A stretch of DNA of 64,000 bases from Sporosarcina sp. NCCP-2222 (GCF_023168145.1 NZ_BQYK01000001.1:643243-707242); one strand, 5' to 3'; positions 15,909 through 23,856 are shown, counted from the stretch's first letter. Numbers and translations: made by a program. The notes: generated from the sequence alone by a model not told the origin.

Positions 15909-16820
15909 CTATTTTACTTTCCTGTAAAACACTTCTGGAACTTCCGATACAAACCGCATCACTTTGCCCGTCTTTGGGTGAATTACTTCTAATGCAGAAG
16001 CATGAAGTCCCAGTCGTTTAATTGGGTTGACAGTTGAACCGTATTTCCGGTCTCCAACTATCGGATGCCCAATCTCCTCCATATGGACACGAATCTGATT
16101 CTTCCGTCCCGTTTCAAGCAATACCTCCAGCAGAGTAAATTGTTGAGCGGAACGGATTTTACGATAATGAGTGATGGCGAGCTGCCCGCCATTATCTACA
16201 GGGCTAGAGTAAATTTTGAATGTCTTCGTTTCCTTGAGCCACGATTTGATCGTTCCTTCTTCCTTCTTTACCTTCCCCTCCACAAGGGCTGTATATTCCC
16301 TTCTGCGGACAAGCTCATTCCAATTATTTTGCAAATCCTGTTTCATCTTTTCATTTTTCGCGAAAACCAATATACCGGATGTATCCCGATCTAGTCGGTG
16401 GACAACGAAGATTCTGCTTTTTGGATTCATTTTTCTAACATAGCTGGCAGCTTGGCTAAAAGCCGTCATTTCCTTTTTATCCTTGGCTGATACTGAAAGC
16501 AGACCCGCCTCTTTATCAATGACAAGCAGATCATCATCCTCGAAAAGAATTGAAATCCCTTCCAGTTCACTTTCTCCTTTGGCTGCCCTATTTTTCATAA
16601 TCTCTACTGTTTGTCCTGGTTGCAATGGGTGGTCATGTCTTGTAATCACGACACCATCCACACTTGCCTGCCCTCTGGACAAAATGGATTTCACTGAGTT
16701 TCTGCTGGTTTTCGATAAGACTTCCAATAAAAACGGCAATAGTTCTTGCGTTTGTTTTACTTGGTAAACAGATGTATGGGGGCTTGCTGTTTGCGCTTTC
16801 TTTGGTCCTTTTTTCTGCAT
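15909..16820 (-). CDS. RluA-family pseudouridine synthase
   Basis: This enzyme isomerises specific uridines in rRNA or tRNA to pseudouridine. The 303-residue protein carries an N-terminal S4-like domain (ELLPFLLEVL, VKSILSRGQASVDG, LQPGQTVEI), then the RluA catalytic domain. The catalytic aspartate sits in VVHRLDRDTSGILVFAKN, with downstream VLLETGRKNQIRVHMEEIGHP and GDRKYGS. The ATG at 16820 follows AAAGGAGG at good spacing, whereas a longer reading frame extends into the divergent HAD gene without a ribosome site. The S4 plus RluA layout fits RluD-like Bacillus enzymes (YjbO, YlyB or YhcT type); the exact target cannot be told. Confidence 0.88.
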   Translation of the reverse strand: MQKKGPKKAQTASPHTSVYQVKQTQELLPFLLEVLSKTSRNSVKSILSRGQASVDGVVITRHDHPLQPGQTVEIMKNRAAKGESELEGISILFEDDDLLVIDKEAGLLSVSAKDKKEMTAFSQAASYVRKMNPKSRIFVVHRLDRDTSGILVFAKNEKMKQDLQNNWNELVRRREYTALVEGKVKKEEGTIKSWLKETKTFKIYSSPVDNGGQLAITHYRKIRSAQQFTLLEVLLETGRKNQIRVHMEEIGHPIVGDRKYGSTVNPIKRLGLHASALEVIHPKTGKVMRFVSEVPEVFYRKVK

Positions 16821-16928
16821 GTGGAACCTCCTTTGGTACTTTATATTATCCTTGAATTGCTTCTCCAACACAAACACTGTATGATCGGTAGAAAAGAAAC
16901 TTGGCAGCAATTGCAGAAGGAGTCCCAT

Positions 16929-17591
16929 ATGCGAATCGCTATTTTTGACTTTGACGGAACATTTTATGCTAATGAAACATTCCAGCTCATGATGGACCAG
17001 TTAAAAAGCCACCCGACCTACAGTCCTTTGTATAAACCATTCTTTCGCACCATTCTTAAACCGTATATCAGCTACAAGTTAAAATTGCTTCCTGAATCCA
17101 AAATGAAAGAACGGTCTATGCAAATCTATTTAAACGCATTGCAAGAGTTATCTCGAGAAGAGATACACAATTATTTCCAAGAAATGAAACCGGCTATTCA
17201 AAAGGATTTCAATGAGAGCGTAGTCGAGCGTTATCGGGAACACCGAAAAAATGGAGACTACACGATGCTCGTATCCGGCGCTTACACGCCGTTCCTTCTT
17301 GAGGTGACAAGTGAATTTGAATTTGATCAGATCATCGGCACCGATGTTCCGTTTAAAAACGAAACGATCGATTCCAGCAGTTCGATTTATCATATTCAAG
17401 GTAAACGAAAAACGGAGAAGATACTATCTTGCTTGGCTAATGAGGTTGTCGATTGGTCCGAAAGTTATGCCTATGGAGACAGCTATTCCGATTTGCCTGT
17501 CCTTCAATCGGTCGGAAATCCAGTCGCTGTCCGGCCAGATGCAAAATTGGAAGCGGTAGCTCTGGAGAAGAAGTGGGAAATCATACGGTAG
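16929..17591 (+). CDS. HAD-IB family phosphatase
   Basis: A 220-residue cytoplasmic phosphohydrolase of the HAD superfamily, phosphoserine-phosphatase-like (IB) subfamily. Motif I is IAIFDFDGTFYANE at the N-terminus (nucleophile and acid aspartates), motif II is TMLVSGAYTPFLL, and motif IV is YAYGDSYSDLPVL. The helical cap between motifs I and II (about residues 20-110) is of C1 type. The ATG at 16929 follows GAAGGAG. It is divergent from the pseudouridine synthase. A substrate such as phosphoserine or another small phosphomonoester is possible; the last residues follow the family pattern (GNPVAVRPDAKL). Confidence 0.8.
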   Translation: MRIAIFDFDGTFYANETFQLMMDQLKSHPTYSPLYKPFFRTILKPYISYKLKLLPESKMKERSMQIYLNALQELSREEIHNYFQEMKPAIQKDFNESVVERYREHRKNGDYTMLVSGAYTPFLLEVTSEFEFDQIIGTDVPFKNETIDSSSSIYHIQGKRKTEKILSCLANEVVDWSESYAYGDSYSDLPVLQSVGNPVAVRPDAKLEAVALEKKWEIIR

Positions 17592-17600
17592 ACTTCCCCT

Positions 17601-17915
17601 TTACGAAAGTGCCTTGATTCCAACAACTCCAATGACGATCAGCAAGACACTGAAAATCCTTCCTGGGCTCTTGGACTCATTAAAAAAAATCATATTGATG
17701 AGTACGGCTCCCGCAGTCCCTACACCTATCCATACTGCGTATGCCGTGCTCACTTGTAAATAGTTAAACGAATAATACAAGAACAGAAAGGCTGCTCCGA
17801 ATCCAGCCATATAAAGCAGTCCTCGGCTTAAACTCTTCTTTTCACTATATTTTTTTAAATAAATTACACCGACAAACTCACTGATTGCAGCCAAAGTTAC
17901 GAATAACCAACCCAT
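17601..17915 (-). CDS. Small multidrug resistance (SMR) transporter subunit, second of pair
   Basis: A 104-residue, four-helix membrane protein of the SMR family that exchanges cationic compounds for protons as a dimer. The conserved membrane-embedded glutamate is in helix 1 (LAAISEFVGVIYLKKY, Glu13). Helix 3 has the conserved STAYAVWIGVGTAGAVLI segment and helix 4 is RIFSVLLIVIGVVGIKAL. The start overlaps the stop of the first subunit by one base (TAATG), so the pair should be made in equal amounts and act as a heterodimer in the manner of EbrAB or YkkCD. Control is probably by the adjacent TetR protein. Confidence 0.9.
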   Translation of the reverse strand: MGWLFVTLAAISEFVGVIYLKKYSEKKSLSRGLLYMAGFGAAFLFLYYSFNYLQVSTAYAVWIGVGTAGAVLINMIFFNESKSPGRIFSVLLIVIGVVGIKALS

Positions 17916-18262
17916 TATTTCACCTCGCCAACTGCTTTTTTCTCTTCGATTCCATCCGCTATCTTCAAGCCAATCACTCCAGCCACAAGAATGGCTATGA
18001 AGAAAATTTTCCCTCCGCTTAATGTTTCACCGAATAGAAAGACGTCCATTAAAGCGGTACCGATTGTACCGACCGCCGCAAATACTGCGTACACTGTACC
18101 GGTCGGCAAATTCTCACAAGCCTTGGATAAATAGTAAAAATCAACAAAAATGAAGAATACAATTGGAATCCAGTGCCACCAGGTGCTTGCTACATTAAAA
18201 CCGTATATCCAGACCAACTCAAAGAAACTGGTCATCGCTACATATAACCATGATTTGTTCAT
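17915..18262 (-). CDS. Small multidrug resistance (SMR) transporter subunit, first of pair
   Basis: A 115-residue four-helix SMR subunit. Glu15 in SFFELVWIYGF is the conserved proton/drug-coupling residue; LPTGTVYAVFAAVGTIGTALM is helix 3 and FFIAILVAGVIGLKIA is helix 4, followed by a short charged tail (DGIEEKKAVGEVK) like that of YkkC. It forms a one-base overlap with the second subunit. No guanidine riboswitch lies upstream; instead a 17-bp palindrome sits 10 nt before the start codon, matching one at the regulator gene, which points to TetR repression. The substrate is not determinable from sequence. Confidence 0.9.
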   Translation of the reverse strand: MNKSWLYVAMTSFFELVWIYGFNVASTWWHWIPIVFFIFVDFYYLSKACENLPTGTVYAVFAAVGTIGTALMDVFLFGETLSGGKIFFIAILVAGVIGLKIADGIEEKKAVGEVK

Positions 18263-18272
18263 CGTTGCCTCC

Positions 18273-18289
18273 TGACTGACTATCAGTCA
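18273..18289. promoter_or_regulatory. Palindromic operator in front of the SMR pair
   Basis: TGACTGACTATCAGTCA is a 17-bp palindrome that closely matches TGAATGACTGTCATTCA at 18924, upstream of the adjacent tetR-type gene. It probably binds that repressor. Confidence 0.78.
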
Positions 18290-18329
18290 TTTTATTGCAT
18301 AATTTGCCTTGAAGCCGGATGGAATCAAT

Positions 18330-18908
18330 TCAATCCATCTGCAAGGCATGTTTTAGGAATTCCTTTACTTCCCTCTTTTGAGTGTCCGCCATATTTTCCG
18401 CCTGTGAATCATAAAGATAAATCTGCTCCGCTGCAGATTCGACAAGGCCAATAATTAATTTCGCAGTATGGGCAGACCGAATTGAGTTACGAATTTCCCC
18501 AGAGTCCTTTGCTTTATCAAGTTTTTCACTAAGCCACACATAGATGGGTTCATAAACAGCTTCCCATTCCTTCAGATGCTCTGTTGATGCCAATCCAGAA
18601 TAAATAAGGGCCTGAATTTCATGGTACTCTTCGTTGATACTAAAGATGGCTTCAACGAACTGTTGCATTTGATCCGAAAAAGAAGCTTTTTCCGATACAG
18701 TCGACCGCAAGATTTCCATCGTCTTTGCAACCATCACTTCGGCAATTGCTGGCATTAGCGACAGCTTAGATGGAAAGTATAAATAAAAAGTTCCTTGGGC
18801 GACCCCAGCTACTTGTACGATATCCGATATTTTAGTTTTTTCGATTCCCTTATCGCGGAAAACTTCAATCGCCGCCCGTACAATCATCTCTTTTTTATTT
18901 TGAGCCAT
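18330..18908 (-). CDS. TetR family repressor of the SMR efflux pair
   Basis: A 192-residue one-component regulator. The N-terminal helix-turn-helix domain spans about residues 5-50 (IVRAAIEVFRDKGIEKTKIS, VAQGTFYLYFPSKLSL), in the canonical TetR pattern. The remaining all-helical domain (QMQQFVEAIFSINEEYHEIQ, AKLIIGLVESAAEQIYLYD) should bind the inducing ligand and dimerise. It resembles the repressors that control efflux pumps in Bacillales. A 17-bp palindrome lies 15 nt upstream of its start and a near-copy lies before the SMR genes, which supports autoregulation and direct repression of the pump. Confidence 0.92.
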   Translation of the reverse strand: MAQNKKEMIVRAAIEVFRDKGIEKTKISDIVQVAGVAQGTFYLYFPSKLSLMPAIAEVMVAKTMEILRSTVSEKASFSDQMQQFVEAIFSINEEYHEIQALIYSGLASTEHLKEWEAVYEPIYVWLSEKLDKAKDSGEIRNSIRSAHTAKLIIGLVESAAEQIYLYDSQAENMADTQKREVKEFLKHALQMD

Positions 18909-18923
18909 TTATCTCCCTCCAAC

Positions 18924-18940
18924 TGAATGACTGTCATTCA
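18924..18940. promoter_or_regulatory. Palindromic operator upstream of the TetR gene
   Basis: TGAATGACTGTCATTCA is a perfect 17-bp palindrome (8-bp arms, one central base) located just upstream of the regulator gene and matching the site at 18273 at 14 of 17 positions. Confidence 0.8.
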
Positions 18941-19129
18941 TTTTACTACAAATATAGTATTAAGCAAGGTCTATCCATTTTGCGTTCGCTACTTTCATTC
19001 ATTAAAATCATCCAATCCCCCAAGACATCCTGTAAAAGGGCTCGCATGGAAGATTGGATTTGAACATTTTGCACGCAATAACTTGTGAAACCATAACAAT
19101 TGATTTATTGAGCGACCAATTTTGGATTC

Positions 19130-19834
19130 TTAGGAACGTTGATCGATATGCAAACTTCCATCAGTTTGAACTTCCGCATAAAAAACCTGATCGGCTTTGC
19201 CAATTCCCTGAGCTTTCAATTGATCGGACAGCCATTCCTCCGTCAATCCAAGCTCCGTCAAGTTTTTGGAAACAATTTTCCCATCTGAAATAATTTCAGT
19301 TGGCACAAATTTCGGTTCTGGACACGGTGCTTTTACATCTTTTTTGGTAGCCGGTTCCTGCCCAGCCTTTTTCATTACACTTAACTGTCCGTTCGTTTCT
19401 AATATGGCATATTCTACATCTTTAATAGAGAAAATCCCCTGCTCCCGCAGCATCATATTCAAATCGTTCAAGTGCAGGCGCGACTTCTTCATTGCATCTT
19501 CATTCAATTTTCCTTTATGCATAATGATTGTCGGTGTATCATCGAGTAAAATTCTCGCCTTTTTCGACTTTAACGCTAGGAAGTTCATTAAATAAGTTAA
19601 AAAAGCCCATAAAACCATCGCATACAAACCATTGAAATATGGTGTTTCCGATTCACTGGCAATGGCAGCAGCAATCGATCCAATCGTGATGCCTGTTACG
19701 TAGTGGAAGAAAGTCAATTGGGAGATTTGCTTTTTACCCATTAAACGCGCCAGCAGAAGCAGCACGATAAAGGAAGCTAATGTTCGCATCGTCATTTCCC
19801 AAAAGTCAAATTCAAGAAATTCATTCATATTCAA
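19130..19834 (-). CDS. DUF421 membrane protein (YetF family)
   Basis: A 234-residue protein of the YetF/YcaP family (DUF421), whose role is not settled, though several Bacillus members are linked to spores or stress. Three N-terminal helices (TLASFIVLLLLARLMGK, FFHYVTGITIGSIAAAIA, LYAMVLWAFLTYLMNFLAL) precede a cytoplasmic domain carrying the family motifs TPTIIMHKGKLNEDAMKKSR and NDLNMMLREQGIFSIKDVEY, then VMKKAGQEPATKKD. The predicted TTG at 19834 lies seven bases after GGAGGTG; an ATG at 19828 is the alternative. It stands alone; the roughly 220 nt downstream to the tetR-type gene hold no other gene. Confidence 0.88.
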   Translation of the reverse strand: MNMNEFLEFDFWEMTMRTLASFIVLLLLARLMGKKQISQLTFFHYVTGITIGSIAAAIASESETPYFNGLYAMVLWAFLTYLMNFLALKSKKARILLDDTPTIIMHKGKLNEDAMKKSRLHLNDLNMMLREQGIFSIKDVEYAILETNGQLSVMKKAGQEPATKKDVKAPCPEPKFVPTEIISDGKIVSKNLTELGLTEEWLSDQLKAQGIGKADQVFYAEVQTDGSLHIDQRS

Positions 19835-19914
19835 AACGCAGCACCTCCATTATACGAGTGTGCCACTACCATCTGATAATTATACGGATGTCTTTATGAG
19901 GGCGATTGTATGAT

Positions 19915-19951
19915 TAAAAGGCGTCATCTCTTTTACGAGATGCGCCTTTTT
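19915..19951 (-). terminator. metA terminator
   Basis: On the reverse strand AAGGCGCATCTC pairs with GAGATGACGCCTT (one bulge) after an A run and is followed by TTTTAATC, 14 nt after the metA stop. An opposing T run on the plus strand makes it symmetrical. Confidence 0.82.
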
Positions 19952-19964
19952 ACTCTATAAAGCT

Positions 19965-20873
19965 TTACTCCCATACAAATGGTGTTTCTTGATATACATA
20001 ATAGTTCAGCCAGTTTGAAAACAGGAGATGCGTATGGGAACGCCATGTGTTCATCGGCTGCCTAGCCGGATCATCATTCGGAAAGTAATTAGCAGGAACA
20101 TCGATTTCCAGACCTTTTTGTACATCACGCTCATATTCCTCAGCCAACGTCGTCGCATCATATTCCAAATGGCCAGTAACCATAATATGTTTTTCATCTT
20201 TGGATAACACGATAAATGCCCCAGCATCCTCAGATACAGCGAGCAGTTGGAGTCGAGGATCCTGTTCAATTTCCTCAACAGATACCGATGTATATCTCGA
20301 GTGCGGTGCTGCAAAAACATCATTGAATCCGCGTGCAAGCTTTACAGTCGAGTCTGTCAAACTATGGCTGTAAACGCCGGACAATTTCTTCGGCAAATCA
20401 TATTTATCAATGCCATAATGATGATACAGTGCTGCTTGCGCTCCCCAGCAAATGTGCAAAACAGAAGTGACATTCGTTTTGGACCAGTCCATGATCTGCT
20501 TCAGTTCTTCCCAATAAATGACCTCTTCAAATGGCATATGTTCAATCGGTGCACCTGTAATGATCATACCGTCAAATCTACGATGTTTAATATGTTCAAA
20601 TGTCGTGTAAAACTCTTCTAGATGATTTTTGCTCACATTTTTCGATTCGTATGTAGCGGTATTTAAGAAATTCATATTCACTTGCAATGGTGTATTCCCT
20701 AGCAACCGTAGTAATTGCAGCTCTGTCCGTTCTTTTTCCGGCATTAAATTTAGAATAATGATATTTAGTGGGCGAATATCTTGCGTAGTCGCACGATCCT
20801 CTTCCATAATAAAAATTTTCTCTTCTTTCAATAGTTCGCCTGCCGGTAAATGTCTCGGTATGTTAATTGGCAT
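19965..20873 (-). CDS. metA: Homoserine O-acetyltransferase MetA
   Basis: MetA activates homoserine for methionine synthesis. The 302-residue protein starts [15 protein letters not shown] and has family motifs [19 protein letters not shown], the nucleophile Cys in [15 protein letters not shown], and the catalytic His/Glu segments [11 protein letters not shown] and [12 protein letters not shown]. Residue 111 is glutamate (TGAPIEHM); in this family Glu at that position is associated with acetyl-CoA use and Gly with succinyl-CoA, so acetyltransferase activity is expected. ATG 20873 follows GGGGGAG. A SAM-I riboswitch with terminator controls it from upstream. Confidence 0.95.
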   Translation of the reverse strand: MPINIPRHLPAGELLKEEKIFIMEEDRATTQDIRPLNIIILNLMPEKERTELQLLRLLGNTPLQVNMNFLNTATYESKNVSKNHLEEFYTTFEHIKHRRFDGMIITGAPIEHMPFEEVIYWEELKQIMDWSKTNVTSVLHICWGAQAALYHHYGIDKYDLPKKLSGVYSHSLTDSTVKLARGFNDVFAAPHSRYTSVSVEEIEQDPRLQLLAVSEDAGAFIVLSKDEKHIMVTGHLEYDATTLAEEYERDVQKGLEIDVPANYFPNDDPARQPMNTWRSHTHLLFSNWLNYYVYQETPFVWE

Positions 20874-20906
20874 ACAATCTCCCCCTCTTATGTCATGGCA
20901 ATTCAA

Positions 20907-21245
20907 ATAAAAAACCCCCGCTCCTAAAGAAATAGGAACGAGGCTTGAATTTTCCGGTCGTTCTTATCTCTCAAGAATCAAGTACCTACGGCATGCCAGA
21001 GATTCGGAATCATGCAATCATCCGCAAAAAGCGGTTTGTAACTGCATCCTGTATTCCAAACGTCCAATAACCGAGGCATCAACATGAATCGGGCAGGGCC
21101 ATTCTATGAACGGCATGCACAGCTTTTTCACTTACATCGTGAAAATGATCAAGTTGAACTTCTTGTTGGAGGTAGCACCTTCCTGCATACGCAGAGGTTG
21201 CTGAAGCTTCATCGGGCCAATTCCCTCAGCTTCTCTTGATAAGAA
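20907..21245 (-). promoter_or_regulatory. SAM-I (S-box) riboswitch with greatly enlarged P4 domain and terminator
   Basis: On the reverse strand P1 is TTCTTATC (21245-21238) paired with GATAAGAA (20968-20961). Between them lie the canonical core GAGGGA, TTGGCCCGATGAAGC, TCAGCAACC (P2) and the P3 hairpin ending AAGGTGCTACCTCC. P4 starts with CAAGAAGTTCAA (21165-21154) and closes with TTGATTCTTG (20981-20972), as in yitJ, but instead of a short loop it encloses 172 nt. Downstream, GAACGA next to P1 can pair with TCGTTC of the terminator CCTCGTTCCTA/TAGGAGCGGGGG followed by TTTTTTA, the standard antiterminator swap. SAM binding should end transcription before metA. Confidence 0.92.
20990..21145 (-). 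other. Structured insertion inside riboswitch P4
   Basis: The extra sequence folds on paper into a closing helix GCATGCC/GGCATGC (21118-21112 with 20997-20991). It holds a nested hairpin of TTTGGAAT/ATTCCGAA, ATGCA/TGCAT and CCGC/GCGG around a TTTTT loop (21060-21003), and a CATAGAAT/ATTCATG hairpin. A separate TTTTCAC/GTGAAAA hairpin lies at 21145-21125. Nested complementarity suggests selected structure, not random insertion. Function unknown. Confidence 0.7.
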
Positions 21246-21262
21246 TTATTCTATTACGGAGT

Positions 21263-21268
21263 AGTATA
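21263..21268 (-). promoter_or_regulatory. Extended -10 promoter element of the metA leader
   Basis: TGATATACT on the reverse strand provides a TGn-extended TATACT box; no good -35 is visible. Transcription would start near 21256, eleven bases before P1 of the riboswitch. Confidence 0.55.
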
Positions 21269-21433
21269 TCACTTTTCAGACAGTTTGCCTAAAGTTTTTT
21301 AAAATTTTTCTCAAACTTTCATGTTCTGCTTGTCCCAAATTTCCAGTGAGGAGCAGACATCTTGTGACTACTAACATGTAGGAAACCATTCATCTAACCA
21401 AAACATGAGAAGGACCCTGACGGCTTAGGCCAT

Positions 21434-22294
21434 TCACTGATATCTCTTTGCTTTTGAAAATCCAAGTCCGAGTATTTCCGATGCATTTAAGAAAATGACG
21501 AACGAAGAAGGCTCTGCCGTCTGCAACAGCTTTTTCAAATACACAGCTTCCGATTGCTCGACCACACAAAAAATCATTGTTTTTTCATTACTTGAATATC
21601 CTCCGGTCGATTTAACTTTTGTCAATCCTCGATCGATTTCGTTTTGTATGATTTCCTGCACCATTTTCTCATTTTCCGTAATAATCAGGACCAATTTGGT
21701 TGGCGACGTCTGAAGTTGAACGAAGTCGATCACTTTGCTGGTCACATAAATCGACATCAAAGCATATAACGCCAGTTCAAAGTTGAAAACGAAAGCGGAA
21801 GTAATTACAACAACTCCGTCAACGATCAGCTGGGAAAAACCACTTGAAATCCCTGTGTATTTTTTCAACAATTGGGCGATTAACGCCGTGCCTCCTGTTG
21901 AACCATTCCCCCGATAGACAATGCCCAGGCCAATCCCTAAAAGAATTCCTCCATAGATCGAACTGAGCAGCGGATTATCAACAGAAAGTTCAATGCCCCC
22001 CGTCAGCCAGATTACAAACGGGACAAAAAAAGTACCGACTAACGTTTTAGTGCTGAACTCTTTGCCTGCCAGCAGCAAACCTAAAATGATTAATGGGATA
22101 TTGATAATCCACTGCACATAAGCGGGATTAAAACCGAACAATTCAAACAATATCGTGCTGACACCTGATATGCCCCCTGCCGCAATGCGCGAAGGCAATA
22201 AGAAAATATTAAAGGACAACCCGACAAGCGATGCGCCCAATATGATTAATAGATAGTCAAAAACCGTGGATTTAGCGTAACGATTTGACATCAT
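21434..22294 (-). CDS. YitT family membrane protein (DUF161 + DUF2179)
   Basis: A protein of about 286 residues with five or more N-terminal helices (LLIILGASLVGLSFNIFLLP, IINIPLIILGLLLAG, YGGILLGIGLGIVYRGNGST). The YitT family hallmark GGTALIAQLL/GISSGFSQLI follows, then a C-terminal cytoplasmic DUF2179 domain from about residue 205 (TSPTKLVLIITENEKMVQEI, GLTKVKSTGGYSSNEKTMIF). The reaction or substrate is unknown; members are suspected transporters or channels. Starts at 22294 and 22291 (adjacent ATGs) both follow AAAGGAGG. A second paralogue lies at 61818. The roughly 130 nt between it and the metA promoter hold no feature I recognise. Confidence 0.88.
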   Translation of the reverse strand: MMSNRYAKSTVFDYLLIILGASLVGLSFNIFLLPSRIAAGGISGVSTILFELFGFNPAYVQWIINIPLIILGLLLAGKEFSTKTLVGTFFVPFVIWLTGGIELSVDNPLLSSIYGGILLGIGLGIVYRGNGSTGGTALIAQLLKKYTGISSGFSQLIVDGVVVITSAFVFNFELALYALMSIYVTSKVIDFVQLQTSPTKLVLIITENEKMVQEIIQNEIDRGLTKVKSTGGYSSNEKTMIFCVVEQSEAVYLKKLLQTAEPSSFVIFLNASEILGLGFSKAKRYQ

Positions 22295-22416
22295 TCTGCC
22301 TCCTTTCATAACAGCCTTAATTATTTTACCAGAAATAAAGCTTGTGGAAAGTTTTAAATGAATAATTTAAGGAATAGTAGTAAATAAGGAAATGGCAGAA
22401 GAGTATATTCATATTT

Positions 22417-22445
22417 TTGGTTTTCTTCAAAATTACTGGTATACT
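22417..22445 (+). promoter_or_regulatory. Promoter of the abrB-family gene
   Basis: TTGGTT (22417-22422), a 17-nt spacer and TATACT (22440-22445) with a TGG extension before the -10 box. Confidence 0.6.
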
Positions 22446-22485
22446 CGTAATTAATAGGATAATTCACTAAAGGAGGATATTCAAC

Positions 22486-22761
22486 ATGCGTAGTTTAGGT
22501 ATTGTTAGAAAAGTAGACCATTTAGGACGAATTGTCATACCAAAAGAATTAAGAAATACATTACAGTTGGAAAAAGGCGCTCCAATGGAAATATTCGTTG
22601 ATGATGACATGATCATTTTGCGAAAATATGTTGTAGATGAAGCCTGTGTTGTTACTGGCACCATTTCTTCAGAAAACAAACGGCTTTCCAATGGCATGTA
22701 TATCAGTCCCCAAGGTGCGGAAATATTAATGAAAGAGATTAAGGATAATAGGGATTGGTAA
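22486..22761 (+). CDS. abh: AbrB-family transition-state regulator (Abh-like)
   Basis: A 91-residue DNA-binding protein of the AbrB/Abh/SpoVT group, which in Bacillus controls transition-phase, biofilm and antibiotic genes. Residues 1-50 form the swapped-hairpin DNA-binding domain: MRSLGIVRKVDHLGRIVIP, KELRNTLQLEKGAPMEIFVD, DDMIILRKY; Arg and Lys positions known to contact DNA in AbrB are kept. The C-terminal part (DEACVVTGTISSENKRLSNG, MYISPQGAEILMKEI) is the multimerisation domain shared by AbrB and Abh. AAAGGAGG precedes the ATG. I cannot tell AbrB from Abh with certainty; the name is tentative. Confidence 0.85.
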   Translation: MRSLGIVRKVDHLGRIVIPKELRNTLQLEKGAPMEIFVDDDMIILRKYVVDEACVVTGTISSENKRLSNGMYISPQGAEILMKEIKDNRDW

Positions 22762-22878
22762 CGTGAGCAAACGGCATCATCCACTTTTACTATCAGAGGC
22801 CATGACAATCAGCAGCCTAGAACTGAAGATACCGGAGAATGTCCAGTTTCCTAACTAATATTCTATTTCCCCATGCAA

Positions 22879-22915
22879 AAAAGACTGTTTCATCATTGCC
22901 GATGGACAGTCTTTT
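22879..22915 (+). terminator. Terminator downstream of the abrB-family gene
   Basis: AAAAGACTGT pairs with ACAGTCTTTTT, with an inner CATC/GATG pairing, about 115 nt after the stop. The intervening sequence holds no evident gene. Confidence 0.8.
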
Positions 22916-22964
22916 TACTTGTTCATGATATAGTTAATTCATTAGAAAATTTGGAGGGATGTCC

Positions 22965-23684
22965 ATGTTGGTTTATGCACATAGGGGAGCGTCCGGCACT
23001 TTTCCTGAAAATACAATAGCAGCTTTCAAGGAGGCTGCCCGGCTGCCCGTTCACGGTGTGGAATTCGATGTTCACTTGACGAAGGACGGAGAGCTGGTCG
23101 TCATACATGATGAAACGATTGACCGTACGTCAAACGGTTCAGGTTATGTCAAAGATCTGACGCTCGCTCAATTAAAGGAATATGATTTCGGCAGTTGGTT
23201 TTCACCTGACTTCGCCGGCGAGAAGATTCCAACGCTAGAAGAAGTGCTGCATCTCTTCCAATCCACACATCATCATATAAATATTGAATTAAAATCGGAC
23301 ATATTTCCTTATGAGGGCATGACCGAAAAGGTTTTAGAGCTCATTAAGGCGCATAATTTGGAATCAAGAGTCGTCCTATCCTCTTTTGATCACAGCGCCA
23401 TTCAGGAAGCCAAACGAATCGCCCCGTATATTGAAACAGGTGTGCTCACAATGGAAGTGCTCGTTCAACCGCTCGAGTACCTGAAGAACATCCCAGCTGA
23501 TGCATATCATTTATTGTTTCCTACTGCCATCCGGCCATCCTACCGGGAAGTTTACGAGGCCGGCATTCCAGTTCGAGCTTATACCGTAAATGAAGAGAAC
23601 TATGCAAGTCTACTGCAGCAAGCCGGTGTCCAGGCTATTTTTACGGATTACCCTGAACGTCTCTATGCTTTTCTGAAGGCATAA
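22965..23684 (+). CDS. ugpQ: Glycerophosphodiester phosphodiesterase (UgpQ/GlpQ type)
   Basis: This enzyme hydrolyses glycerophosphodiesters to glycerol 3-phosphate and an alcohol, recycling phospholipid or teichoic-acid fragments. The 238-residue protein has no signal peptide, so it should be cytoplasmic (UgpQ-like). The GDPD signature appears intact: VYAHRGASGTFPENTIAAF at the N-terminus, EFDVHLTKDGELVVIHDETI with the metal-binding Glu/Asp and catalytic His, NIELK, and the C-terminal VRAYTVNEENY and IFTDYPERL. GGAGGG lies six bases before ATG 22965; the in-frame ATG at 22959 directly abuts it and is less likely. Confidence 0.92.
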   Translation: MLVYAHRGASGTFPENTIAAFKEAARLPVHGVEFDVHLTKDGELVVIHDETIDRTSNGSGYVKDLTLAQLKEYDFGSWFSPDFAGEKIPTLEEVLHLFQSTHHHINIELKSDIFPYEGMTEKVLELIKAHNLESRVVLSSFDHSAIQEAKRIAPYIETGVLTMEVLVQPLEYLKNIPADAYHLLFPTAIRPSYREVYEAGIPVRAYTVNEENYASLLQQAGVQAIFTDYPERLYAFLKA

Positions 23685-23706
23685 GAGCAGACGGAGAAGA
23701 AACGGA

Positions 23707-23738
23707 GGGGTGTGCCAATGGCATATCCCTTTTCTAAT
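23707..23738 (+). terminator. ugpQ terminator
   Basis: GGGGTGTGCC pairs with GGCATATCCC (two G-T pairs) over a 3-nt loop, followed by TTTTCT, about 20 nt after the stop. Confidence 0.75.
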
Positions 23739-23778
23739 CGATCAAAACTTTGCAGAATGATAGTGTTGCCCGTTACGT

Positions 23779-23815
23779 AAAAAAGAGTTTAGGAATGCTA
23801 TTGCATCCTAAACTC
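23779..23815 (-). terminator. Thioredoxin-gene terminator
   Basis: On the reverse strand GAGTTTAGGATGC pairs with GCATTCCTAAACTC around a 4-nt loop, followed by TTTTTTAC, about 40 nt after the thioredoxin-like gene stop. Confidence 0.85.
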
Positions 23816-23856
23816 TCCAGTAATATACGGTGGGCTTTTTCAGCCCTCTCAAAATA

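Noticed and set aside
18263..18329. Possible guanidine (ykkC-type) riboswitch before the SMR pair
   Set aside because: The leader is only about 60 nt and contains a palindromic operator but none of the conserved ykkC motifs.
19007..19060. ATCCAATC/GATTGGAT inverted repeat downstream of the DUF421 gene
   Set aside because: The 38-nt loop and weak T tract make it a poor terminator candidate.
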